The notes beneath the pieces were generated by a model. It saw nothing but the letters and a program-made list of their open reading frames with translations. It was not told the origin of the DNA and searched no databases. A DNA stretch of 64,000 bases from positions 1-64,000 of the forward strand of contig CAINOE010000158.1 of assembly GCA_903851415.1 (NCBI GenBank), written 5' to 3'. The position numbers were made by a program, and so were the translations under genes. Of this stretch, positions 1-7,989 are shown one piece after another; position 1 is the first letter of the stretch; every line of letters begins with the position of its first letter. This DNA comes from an uncultured Rhodopila sp. GTDB taxonomy: Bacteria; Pseudomonadota; Alphaproteobacteria; Acetobacterales; Acetobacteraceae.

Positions 1-1559
1 GGCCCCCGCACCGCCGCCGGGCGATCCTGCCGCAGCACAACCTTCACCTCGCCGCGCAGGATCGGCCGGGCCTCCTCCTGCACCAGGAACAGCCCGCCAT
101 GCCCCTCGGTGTCCACGTCCAGTGCCCGCAGCGCGATCAACTGGCGGATTAGCCCGCGCCAATAGGTGCCGTTATGCGCCGCGCCGACACCGAAGGTGCG
201 CAGCCGGTCGTGGCCGTGCTTCAGCACGCCCTCGGTCTTTTCGCCGCGCAGCACCGCCACGATATGCGCCGCGCCGAAGATCTGGTTGGTCCGGTACACC
301 GCCGACAGCACCATCTGCGCCTCGGTCGAGGCATCCACCGTCACCGGCGGCGCCTCGCAGTTGTCGCAGTGGCCGCAGTCGCAGGGCAGGGTCTCGCCGA
401 AGCAGGTCAGCAGCGATTTGGTGCGGCAGGTCACCGCCTCGGTCAGCGCGACCATCTCCTCCAACTTGGTGCGCATCACCCGCTTGCGAGCCTCCGGCGC
501 CGCGGACTGCGCCAGCCAGTGGCGCGCCTGAGCCACATCCTGGCCGCCATACAGCAGCAGCGTATCCGACGGATCGCCGTCGCGCCCGGCCCGGCCGATC
601 TGCTGGTAATAGGCTTCGGGGGAGTCGGGCATGTCGAGATGGACGACGAAGCGGACGTCCGGGCGATCGATGCCCATGCCGAAGGCGATCGTGGCGACCA
701 TGACCACCGGCTCGCCGGAGCGGAACCGCATCAGCGAGTCGCGTTTCAGCTCGGGGTCCAGGCCGGCGTGGAACGGCAGCGCCTGGAAGCCTTTTTCGCA
801 CAGCCTGGCCGCCACCCGCTCGGTCTTGGCGCGGCTGCCGCAATAGACGATGCCGCAGGCGCCGCGATGCGCCTTGAGGAAATCCAGAAGCTGGGCTGTC
901 TCGCCGACTTTCGGTTCAGCCGACAGGCGCAGGTTGGGGCGGTGGAAGCTGGAGACGAACACTTTCGCCCCCTCCATCCGCAGCGCGGCCAGGATGTCCT
1001 GCTGCGTGCGCGGGTCCGCCGTCGCGGTCAGCGCGATGCGCGGCACGCCAGGGAACAGGTCCGCCAGCCGCGACAATTCGCGGAACTCCGGGCGGAATTC
1101 ATGACCCCATTGGGAGACGCAGTGCGCCTCATCCACCGCCAGCAGCGCCAGGCGCACATGCATCAGGCGCTCCGGCGTGCCGTAGCCGAGCAGCCGCTCG
1201 GGCGAGACGTACAGCAGGTCGAGCTGACCTTCGAACAGATCCCGGCTGATCAGGCGGGCCTCGTCCGGCGCGACCTCGGAATGCAGCGCGCCGGCGTTGA
1301 CGCCGACCTGGCGGAGCGCGGCGACCTGGTCGTCCATCAGGGCGATCAGGGGGGAGACGATCACCGCGGTGCCCGGGCGGCACAGCGCCGGCACCTGGTA
1401 GCAGATGCTTTTCCCCCCGCCCGTCGGCATCAGCACCAGGGCGTCGCCGCCGGCCACGACGTGGTGCACCGCGGGCTCCTGCTGGCCGCGAAAGCCGGGG
1501 AAGCCGAACACGCGGCGCAGCACCTCGGCGGGGTCGTTGAGTGTGGTGTCGGCGAACAT
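1..1559 (-). CDS. recQ: ATP-dependent DNA helicase RecQ (3' end beyond the window)
   Basis: 3'-5' DNA helicase acting in recombination and replication-fork repair. Reading leftward from the ATG at 1559, about 519 codons are open to the window edge, so the C-terminus (probably an HRDC domain) is missing. Visible: an N-terminal FGFPGFRGQQ segment (RecQ motif 0), Walker A MPTGGGKS ending at residue 51, a DEAH box at residues 143-146 inside AVDEAHCVSQWGHEFRP, and the RecQ zinc-binding cysteines C386, C393/C395, C398 and C401 (CDCGHCDNC). These are diagnostic of RecQ rather than another SF2 helicase. The start is preceded by GGAG about 14 nt upstream, a loose Shine-Dalgarno. The gene diverges from the ferritin-like gene at 1689 across about 130 bp. 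Confidence 0.96.
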   Translation of the reverse strand, partial: MFADTTLNDPAEVLRRVFGFPGFRGQQEPAVHHVVAGGDALVLMPTGGGKSICYQVPALCRPGTAVIVSPLIALMDDQVAALRQVGVNAGALHSEVAPDEARLISRDLFEGQLDLLYVSPERLLGYGTPERLMHVRLALLAVDEAHCVSQWGHEFRPEFRELSRLADLFPGVPRIALTATADPRTQQDILAALRMEGAKVFVSSFHRPNLRLSAEPKVGETAQLLDFLKAHRGACGIVYCGSRAKTERVAARLCEKGFQALPFHAGLDPELKRDSLMRFRSGEPVVMVATIAFGMGIDRPDVRFVVHLDMPDSPEAYYQQIGRAGRDGDPSDTLLLYGGQDVAQARHWLAQSAAPEARKRVMRTKLEEMVALTEAVTCRTKSLLTCFGETLPCDCGHCDNCEAPPVTVDASTEAQMVLSAVYRTNQIFGAAHIVAVLRGEKTEGVLKHGHDRLRTFGVGAAHNGTYWRGLIRQLIALRALDVDTEGHGGLFLVQEEARPILRGEVKVVLRQDRPAAVRG

Positions 1560-1688
1560 CCGGCGCGGGAAACTCCGTTGCAAGCGGCCGATTCGCCGTG
1601 GCAGCCGGGAGTATACCCCGGGCGAAGCGGCTTGCGCCACGCCGTCATCGCTCTTGAACGGCCGCGTGCGGGACCTTATTCAGCGCGG

Positions 1689-2606
1689 ATGCCCCCGACC
1701 CAAGCTGAAATCGACACCGCCGACGCCGCCGCGCGCGCGTGGACCTGGCCGTACCCGGGCGACCTGCCCATCGGCACCGATCGGCATCGCGATGCCGCCT
1801 GCCAGATGTTCCGCGACACGTTCAACCCGTACAAGCCCTCGGTGATCGAATGGCCGAAGCTGGAGCCGGACGCGCTGCAGCGGCTCGTCGGCCTGCCGAT
1901 ATGGGACATCGCCGTCACGACGGAGGACAAGGCCCGCGCCCGCATGATGGCCTACAGCCAGTCGGTGGAGGACCCGATCTGGCGGCACGCCATCGGCCGC
2001 AACGGCTGGGAGGAGGGCCGCCATCGGGAGGTGCTGTCCGACCTCGTCTCCAGCTACGGCATCCCCCTGGCGGCGGAACAGCCGGACGTGCTGCCGACTG
2101 ACCCGGAATGGGGCTACCTGGTCACCGGCTATTCGGAATGCATCGACAGCTTCTTCGCATTCGGGCTGTTCGAACTCGCCCGCCGGTCGGGGTTTTTCCC
2201 TGAGGCGCTGGTCGAGACGTTCGAGCCGGTGATCCAGGAGGAGGCGCGGCATATCCTGCTGTTCGCCAACTGGCTGGCCTGGCACCGCAAGCGGCTCGGG
2301 CTTTGGCAGCGCATCCGCTTCGAATGGCGCGTCGCGCGGACCTGGATGTTCCTGGTGCAGGAGCGCATCGGCCTGGCGCACGACCTCGACGGCGGCCGTG
2401 CGGCGTCGCCCGACAACAACTTCACCCTGACCGGCAGCAAGGCGGTCAGCGACATGGAGATCAGCCCGCTGGGCCTGATGGCGATCTGCCTGAGCGAGAA
2501 CGACCGCCGCTTCGCCGGCTACGATCCGCGGCTGCTGCGGCCGGTGACGACTCCGGCGCTGGCGCGGCTGGCGGTGCGGATCGGGCGGCTGTTGCGGATG
2601 GTCTGA
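1689..2606 (+). CDS. Ferritin-like diiron domain protein, 305 aa
   Basis: Soluble, largely alpha-helical protein with no signal peptide. It carries two carboxylate-histidine motifs of the ferritin-like/diiron fold: EEGRH (E108-E109, H112) and EEARH (E184-E185, H188). The spacing is compatible with a four-helix bundle binding two metal ions. An aromatic-rich stretch around residues 140-165 (WGYLVTGYSECIDSFF) lies between them. The open frame extends far upstream, but that part is antisense to recQ, so the ATG at 1689 (MPPTQAE) is taken as the start. Substrate is unknown; family members include oxygenases, oxidases and uncharacterised proteins. It diverges from recQ and converges on the polymerase gene at 2623. 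The diiron fold is an inference from the paired motifs. Confidence 0.8.
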   Translation: MPPTQAEIDTADAAARAWTWPYPGDLPIGTDRHRDAACQMFRDTFNPYKPSVIEWPKLEPDALQRLVGLPIWDIAVTTEDKARARMMAYSQSVEDPIWRHAIGRNGWEEGRHREVLSDLVSSYGIPLAAEQPDVLPTDPEWGYLVTGYSECIDSFFAFGLFELARRSGFFPEALVETFEPVIQEEARHILLFANWLAWHRKRLGLWQRIRFEWRVARTWMFLVQERIGLAHDLDGGRAASPDNNFTLTGSKAVSDMEISPLGLMAICLSENDRRFAGYDPRLLRPVTTPALARLAVRIGRLLRMV

Positions 2607-2622
2607 CCGCCCCGGCGGTCTG

Positions 2623-4062
2623 TCAGACACCATCCGGCTTGGGCGACAGATCGTTCGCCTCAATGTAGCGCGCGACTGCCACCGCCAGGCTGAACAGGAT
2701 GTACAACGGCCAGGTGAACGCCTGGGTGAGAAACGATCCACAGACGACGAAGCCGGCCATCCCCGCCATGACCGCCTGCGCTGTGCCGAACACCGCGGCG
2801 TCGTAGCGGTCTCCGGTGGCCGCCCGGGACAGGATCCTGCCGCTGCGGAACGCGCTGCGGACGGTGCGGACCACCATGGTGATGAAAATCCCGAACCCGA
2901 TGAAGCCGGTTTCGGCGAGCGCGGCGAACCAGGTGCTGTGCACGGCCTTGGCGAAACCCTCCCACCAGTCCTGGTAGAAGAAGTAGTTGGAAACGTAGCA
3001 GTTCAGGCCGACGCCGGTCAGCGGGCGGGCCAGCGCCATGCGCCAGGCGGCACCCCAGGCGCGCAGCCGCCCCTCGCTGCTTTCATCCACCAACGCGCCC
3101 TCCGCCGCGCCGCCGGAGGATCGGCCGCTGATCCCGGCGACAGCGAACAGCCCCATCACGCCGACGACGCCGATGCCGATCAGCAGCGCCTTGCTCTTGA
3201 TCCGCTGCGCCGCGAACACCGCGCAGACCGCGACCATGCCCAGCAGGCCGCCGCGGCTTTGGGTGTCCAGGATGGCCACCGCGATGGTGGCGGCGCCGAC
3301 AAGGCCCAGCACGCGGCCGAGGAACGGGGTGCCGCCCGTCAACACCAGCGAGACGGCGAAGCTGAGCGGGAACAGCAGCACCAGCGACAGGTCGTTGGGA
3401 TCGCCCAGAACCGATCCGGTGCTGCGGCCGACGGTGACGCGGGAGCCCTCGACCACCTCCAGCATGTTGGCGTGGTTGTAGATGGCGACCGAGGCGATCA
3501 GCATGCCGGAGAGCACGAACGCGCGGGCGGCCAGCGCGAAATCCTGCGGACGCTTGGCCAGGCTGGCGATGGCGAACACCATCAGCGCGATCTTGGAGAA
3601 GGTCTCGGTCCAGTACTGGAACGCCACGTCGCGGCCGGAGGCGACGAAGCAGCCGAAGGTGACCTGGGCAAAGAAGACGGTGAACAGCTTCAGCTCCGGG
3701 GTCCATGCGACCTTGATGCGGTGGAACAGCACCTGGAGGCCGAGCACGCTGAGGGTGCCGATGGCGAGCATCTGCGGGATGTGCAGCTTGTTCAGCACCA
3801 TGAAGGCTTCGTGGATGCGGAAGAAGCTGAAGCAGATGAAGGCGAGGCAGAGGATGAACGGATTGTAGAAGGCGAAGACGATGATCAGCGGGACTAGTCC
3901 GATGGCCGCGATGACCGCCGGATGGGGGATGATGAAGGCGGGGCTGGCGGCGACCAGGGAGGCGATGAGGGCGAACAGGATCTGCGAGAGGCGCGAAGGA
4001 TTGCCGCCCGGGTTGAGGAGCATCGGGATCAGGCGGTTGCGCTCGGGCTGGAGGCCGTCCAT
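2623..4062 (-). CDS. O-antigen ligase / polysaccharide polymerase-like membrane protein (Wzy_C type)
   Basis: Polytopic inner-membrane protein of about 479 aa with at least ten hydrophobic segments. Features typical of the O-antigen ligase/polymerase superfamily: LGDPNDLSLVLLFPLSFA near mid-protein, SRGGLLGM, a periplasmic-loop segment EGRLRAWGAAWRMALARP followed by LTGVGLNCY, and VHSTWFAALAETGFIG. Members join or polymerise lipid-linked glycans on the periplasmic side; exosortase-associated relatives exist. Its substrate cannot be read here. The sugar transferase at 7990-9405 suggests both serve surface-polysaccharide synthesis, though they are not in one operon. Start uncertain: ATG at 4062 (MDGLQPERN) was chosen; ATGs at 4023 and 4143 are also in frame and none has a convincing ribosome site. 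Confidence 0.8.
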   Translation of the reverse strand: MDGLQPERNRLIPMLLNPGGNPSRLSQILFALIASLVAASPAFIIPHPAVIAAIGLVPLIIVFAFYNPFILCLAFICFSFFRIHEAFMVLNKLHIPQMLAIGTLSVLGLQVLFHRIKVAWTPELKLFTVFFAQVTFGCFVASGRDVAFQYWTETFSKIALMVFAIASLAKRPQDFALAARAFVLSGMLIASVAIYNHANMLEVVEGSRVTVGRSTGSVLGDPNDLSLVLLFPLSFAVSLVLTGGTPFLGRVLGLVGAATIAVAILDTQSRGGLLGMVAVCAVFAAQRIKSKALLIGIGVVGVMGLFAVAGISGRSSGGAAEGALVDESSEGRLRAWGAAWRMALARPLTGVGLNCYVSNYFFYQDWWEGFAKAVHSTWFAALAETGFIGFGIFITMVVRTVRSAFRSGRILSRAATGDRYDAAVFGTAQAVMAGMAGFVVCGSFLTQAFTWPLYILFSLAVAVARYIEANDLSPKPDGV

Positions 4063-4532
4063 GCGGTGCAGTATAGCAACGTGTTGGGGTAGAAGCGATG
4101 GGATTGGGGAGTTCAGGTGGCTGGTTCGTAGCCTCTGTGTCATGGCTGGATTTCGTTCGGCCACTCGGACGCCACGGCGATGACACGGGCCGCGCTGACG
4201 GTTGACGCAAACGGTGCTGCGCAGGGAGCTTGCGGCGGCGAACGTGACGGTATCTGGCCAGGCACGTGCCGGCGCTGACGGGCGGGCGGCAGACGCCGGG
4301 GATGGAGGTTCGGTTCGGGCGCCTTCGCGTTGATCCAGGTCAATGCGCGAGCGCGACAAAGCAGCTATACGGAAACCGGATTATTGGGAAGCCGTATCCC
4401 GCGTTACAAGAGGCCGGTCCCGCAAAATGCCCAGACGTGCGGCGCAACAGGCGCCTGTTATGAAAATGGGCGATACGGCCTGGAGTTTCGACCGGATATT
4501 TACCTGGCGGCTGCAAGAAAAGAGACATGACC
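4063..4532. other. 470-bp intergenic region
   Basis: Divergent spacer between the polymerase gene (minus) and the small gene at 4533 (plus). Short open frames cross it in several phases but none has a ribosome site and recognisable composition. It is somewhat less GC-rich around 4340-4530 than the flanks, fitting promoter DNA. No palindromic element was recognised. Confidence 0.5.
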
Positions 4533-5021
4533 ATGAGCAACCCGGGAACAAGGTCTGTTGTTGCACACAGCAGCGGGTCACTGGCGGACTTCTCATCGCT
4601 CAGGAATTTCATGTACCTGCCTTCGACCGACTGGCAGGGCTGGTTCCAGGACTGGTTCTCACCGCATATCACGTTCGGCTGCAATGTCGCCGACAGGCCC
4701 GTCGAGACGGAGGTTCTCAACACCGTCGGCAGCTATGGCAGCCAGATCAATCGCATCATGGATGCGATGTCGCTGCTGATAGCCCGGTTGAACCGCAACG
4801 AGCTTACCCCGAAGGAGCAGGATTCAATCTACAGGTTCACCGAGCTGGCCGCCCGGGCGGACAAGGCGGCGGCTGATTTCGGGGGCAAGCCGAGCCATGA
4901 GGAAGTGACCCTCGCGGAAGTTGTTCGCTGGCTCGATGTCATCAGGGATATGAAGCGAAGCGATCCGCTCGCCTACGAACATGTTGCGGGTCTGATCAAG
5001 GAATTGGGTAAAGATCACTGA
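4533..5021 (+). CDS. Hypothetical protein, about 162 aa
   Basis: I do not recognise a family. No signal peptide. The N-terminal third is rich in aromatic residues (FMYLPSTDWQGWFQDWFSPH), reminiscent of phage-tail or polyhydroxyalkanoate-associated small proteins but not assignable. The rest is amphipathic helix (MDAMSLLIARLNRNELTPKEQDSIYRF), ending IKELGKDH. Two ATGs lie 6 bp apart at 4527 and 4533; AAGAGA at 4519-4524 is only 2 nt from the first but about 8 nt from the second, so 4533 is preferred. It stands alone, followed by a palindromic repeat. Codon use matches its neighbours, supporting a real gene. Confidence 0.65.
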   Translation: MSNPGTRSVVAHSSGSLADFSSLRNFMYLPSTDWQGWFQDWFSPHITFGCNVADRPVETEVLNTVGSYGSQINRIMDAMSLLIARLNRNELTPKEQDSIYRFTELAARADKAAADFGGKPSHEEVTLAEVVRWLDVIRDMKRSDPLAYEHVAGLIKELGKDH

Positions 5022-5075
5022 GGCGATACGGGTTCGCGTTGGCTTTGACCCGTCGATCCCCTCTCCACGTCAAGG

Positions 5076-5204
5076 CCCTGCCCCGGCTTGTCCGGGGTAT
5101 TGTCCGGGCCACCCATGCCAGCACCCTGCCGCGACAGGTGGCGTGGACAAGCCGGGCCATGACAGATTGCGGGAAGAGTCGCTCTTATCGCGGACTGGCA
5201 TAAC
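5076..5204. repeat. REP-like intergenic palindromic element, copy 1
   Basis: Palindromic unit containing CCCGGCTTGTCCGGG and GGACAAGCCGGGCCATGAC, followed by a 3' tail at 5166-5200 (TTGCGGGAAGAGTCGCTCT then ATCGCGGACTGGCAT). The tail recurs with about four changes at 37109-37143. It lies between two plus-strand genes. Origin and function are unknown. Confidence 0.75.
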
Positions 5205-5307
5205 TCCCCGGTCATAAGGCCCCGCCCCGCCTGACGGTGCGGACTGCCCGGACGCTGCTTGCTCGCCGCGCCGCTTCCCCCCAATCTGCCGCCAACAGGG
5301 GAACCGC

Positions 5308-6561
5308 ATGCGCATCGAGATCATCTGCACCGGCGATGAGGTGCTGACCGGCAAAATCACCAACACCAACTTCTCCTACATGGCCCAGAAGCTCGAAGAC
5401 GTGGGCCTGTCCGTCTACTGGGGCACCACCGTCGGCGACGACCGCGAAGCCCTGCTCGCCGCGTTCCAGCTCGCCGCCGGACGCGCCGATGCGGTGATCG
5501 TCAATGGCGGCCTCGGCCCCACCGTGGACGACCTGTCGCAGGAGGTCGCGGCGCAGGCGGCCGGCGTCGAACTGGTCCTGCACGAACCCTGGCTGGCCCG
5601 GATGCAGGATTTCTTCGCCCGCCGCATGCGCGCCATGCCGCCGAACAACGTCAAGCAGGCGATGCTGCCGGCAACCGCGGAAATGCTCGACAACCCCGTC
5701 GGCACCGCCTGCGGCTTCGCGCTCGACATCGGCCGCGCGCGCTTCTTCTTCACCCCCGGCGTGCCGCGCGAACTGCGCCGCATGCTGGAGGAGCAGGTGA
5801 TCCCCCGCATCCTGGCCCGCTCCGGCGTGCCGGCGTCGATTTACCTCAAGCGGTTCCACTCCTACGGCCTCGGCGAATCGCATGTGGACCAGTTGCTGAC
5901 CGGCGTGGAGGCGCTGGACCCGGACGGCGGCGTCAAGCTCGGCTTCCGCGCGCACTACCCGCAGTTGGAGACCAAGCTGACCGTCCGCGGCACCGGCATG
6001 GACGACGTCCACCGCAAACTCGCCCCGGTCACCGCCGAGGTGCGCAGGCGGCTCGGCAACTTCATTGTCGCCGAGGATGACGAGACGCTCGAAGGCGTCA
6101 CGCTGGCGGCGCTGGCCGCGCTCGGCGGCACCCTGACCGTGGTGGAAACCTTCACCGCCGGCCAGATCGCCGCCCGCATCGCGCATCTGCCGGGCGCCGA
6201 AAAAATCTTTCGCCACGGCACCGTGTCGCGCCACCTGGATCGCCTGTTCGGCGTGCCGCTTCCCGCCGAACTGGACCAGGCCGCCACCGAGGCGGTCGCC
6301 CGGGCGGCGCGCGAGCACACCGGCGCCAGCCACGCGCTGGCGGTGCTGATCGAACTCGACGGCGGCGCCGACCGGATCGATTTCGGCGGCACGATCTGGA
6401 TAGGCATTGCAACGGAAGCGCGGATCGCGTTCCGCCGCTCCCGCATCCTCGGCGGACGCGACTGGGTACGGCTGGGTGCGGTCGAACTGGCCATCGATTG
6501 CCTGCGCCGCTTCCTGCAAGGCCTGCCCGTGGCCGAGCGCATCGACTTCGAAAAAACCTGA
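5308..6561 (+). CDS. CinA-family protein (MoaB/Mog-like N-domain plus PncC-like C-domain)
   Basis: 417-aa protein of the competence/damage-inducible CinA family. The N-terminal half is a molybdopterin-binding-type domain (MRIEIICTGDEVLTGKITNTN; VNGGLGPTVDDLSQEVAA; FFFTPGVPRELRRMLEE). The C-terminal half (from about residue 260) aligns with the PncC nicotinamide-mononucleotide deamidase domain. CinA proteins remove NMN made by NAD-dependent reactions and hydrolyse ADP-ribose. Oddity: the usual ESCTGG-type motif reads ETFTAGQ here, and the following stretch is also divergent (RHGTVSRHLDRLFGV), so deamidase activity is doubtful. Start ATG 5308 has AGGGGA 7 nt upstream. Stands alone after a palindromic repeat. 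Confidence 0.88.
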   Translation: MRIEIICTGDEVLTGKITNTNFSYMAQKLEDVGLSVYWGTTVGDDREALLAAFQLAAGRADAVIVNGGLGPTVDDLSQEVAAQAAGVELVLHEPWLARMQDFFARRMRAMPPNNVKQAMLPATAEMLDNPVGTACGFALDIGRARFFFTPGVPRELRRMLEEQVIPRILARSGVPASIYLKRFHSYGLGESHVDQLLTGVEALDPDGGVKLGFRAHYPQLETKLTVRGTGMDDVHRKLAPVTAEVRRRLGNFIVAEDDETLEGVTLAALAALGGTLTVVETFTAGQIAARIAHLPGAEKIFRHGTVSRHLDRLFGVPLPAELDQAATEAVARAAREHTGASHALAVLIELDGGADRIDFGGTIWIGIATEARIAFRRSRILGGRDWVRLGAVELAIDCLRRFLQGLPVAERIDFEKT

Positions 6562-6700
6562 CTCCCCGGGGCCGAAGCGCCCGCCGCCTGTGTCAGCCCA
6601 TTGTCGCATGACCCGGTGGGCATCGCATGCTACTCGCCCGCGCATCAGTCCGGAGTCCTTGCGGCTTCGTCTCAATGCCGATCCGCGCGCGGAGTTGTCC

Positions 6701-7933
6701 ATGTTCCTGGTTGCCGTCGATGTTGGCTATTCCAACCTGAAAGTTCTATCTGGCCCGTTGGGCTCGCCGCCTGCCACGGTCATTCTGCCGGCCGGCGCGG
6801 GACCCGCCGCAGCCATGCCGGAGCAGTTCGGCCGCGCGCGCGACGACGGGCATCTCGCCGTGACGGTGGACGGCGATGCCTGGGCCGCCGGGGTGGAGCC
6901 GAGCCGGCTGCAGAACTGGGAGCGCGAGCTGCATCCCGACTATCCGTCCACGCCCGCCTATCGCGCTTTGGTCCATGCTTCGCTGGTCGCCGCCGGCAGC
7001 AAGCGGGTCGATCGCCTGGTGACCGGCCTGCCGGTCAACCACTACCAGGACCCGGTTCGGCGCGAGCAGCTCAGCGCCTTGCTCACCGGCACCCACCAGG
7101 TCACGCAGGGGCGCGAGGTGACGGTCAAGGCCGTGGACATCCTGCCGCAGCCGTTCGGCGCCTATCTCGACCTGATCCAAGGCGCGCCGGACGAGGGCTT
7201 CGACCAGGCCCGGGTCGTGGTTGTCGATCCCGGGTTTTTCTCGGTCGATTGGGTGCTGATCGATGGCGGCGAACTGCGCTTCGCCAATTCGGGTTCCTCG
7301 GCCAACGCCATGAGCCTGCTGCTGGAAGCCGCCGATGAGCTGATCCGGCGGGACCATGGCGGCGGGCTTGGCCGCGACGAGTTCGAGAAGCTGGTGCGCG
7401 CCGGGGTTGGCCGGGTGCCGCTGTTCGGATCGCCGGTCGAGCTGGCGCCGTATATCGCCGCGGCGGCGAAACGGACCGCCGCCGTCGCCATCACGGCGCT
7501 GAAGCAGTCGATGCGCAGCGAGCGCCGGCCGATCGATGCGGTGCTGCTGGCCGGCGGGGGCGCCGCGGTTTATGCGGAGGCGGTGCAGGATGCCTTCCCG
7601 AAGGCGCGGGTGATCGTGCCGGAGGACCCTGTGCTGGCCAATGTCCGGGGTTTCTGGGCCTATGCCGGCGAGGCTGAGGCCGCAACCGGGATTGCCGGGA
7701 TGCCCGGCGAACCCGCGGCGGCCGAACCGCAGGCCGAAACCGAGGCGGTTGCGCCGCAGCCCGACCCTGAACCCGAGGCGGCCGAGCCGCAGCCTGACCG
7801 TGAGCCCGAGGCGGCCGAGCCGCCGGCCCGGGCGCCGGCCCGCACACGGGGGGCACCGGTCCGGCCGGCGGCCTCGCCCGCGCGGGCAGCCTCCCGGGCA
7901 CCAGGCCGGGGTAAGCTTGGGAAGGGTGGATAA
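6701..7933 (+). CDS. ParM/StbA-like actin-family ATPase with acidic proline-rich tail
   Basis: 410-aa actin-fold protein. Phosphate-1 loop at residues 5-12 (AVDVGYSN), phosphate-2 at 173-184 (VVVDPGFFSVDW), adenosine motif at 281-288 (VLLAGGGA). In plasmids such proteins form filaments that push DNA apart, with a small adaptor gene and centromere repeats next to them. Neither is visible here, so the role is open. Residues 321-410 are a low-complexity tail: repeats of the type PEPEAAEPQPD, then a basic Ala/Pro/Arg end (APARTRGAPVRPAAS...GRGKLGKGG), possibly a membrane, DNA or partner contact. Start ATG 6701 has GGAG 6 nt upstream; the frame is open further upstream without a ribosome site. Converges on the sugar transferase. 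Confidence 0.78.
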   Translation: MFLVAVDVGYSNLKVLSGPLGSPPATVILPAGAGPAAAMPEQFGRARDDGHLAVTVDGDAWAAGVEPSRLQNWERELHPDYPSTPAYRALVHASLVAAGSKRVDRLVTGLPVNHYQDPVRREQLSALLTGTHQVTQGREVTVKAVDILPQPFGAYLDLIQGAPDEGFDQARVVVVDPGFFSVDWVLIDGGELRFANSGSSANAMSLLLEAADELIRRDHGGGLGRDEFEKLVRAGVGRVPLFGSPVELAPYIAAAAKRTAAVAITALKQSMRSERRPIDAVLLAGGGAAVYAEAVQDAFPKARVIVPEDPVLANVRGFWAYAGEAEAATGIAGMPGEPAAAEPQAETEAVAPQPDPEPEAAEPQPDREPEAAEPPARAPARTRGAPVRPAASPARAASRAPGRGKLGKGG

Positions 7934-7989
7934 CTTTGGCGGGTCCGGTCATTGGCCGGGCGCCCGGTTTCCGCTGACAGGTTGGCGGT

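Noticed and set aside
4343..4876. Alternative frame overlapping the 162-aa hypothetical gene
   Set aside because: No ribosome site at its ATG, and Arg/Gln/His-rich composition unlike a folded protein; the 4533-5021 frame has native codon use.
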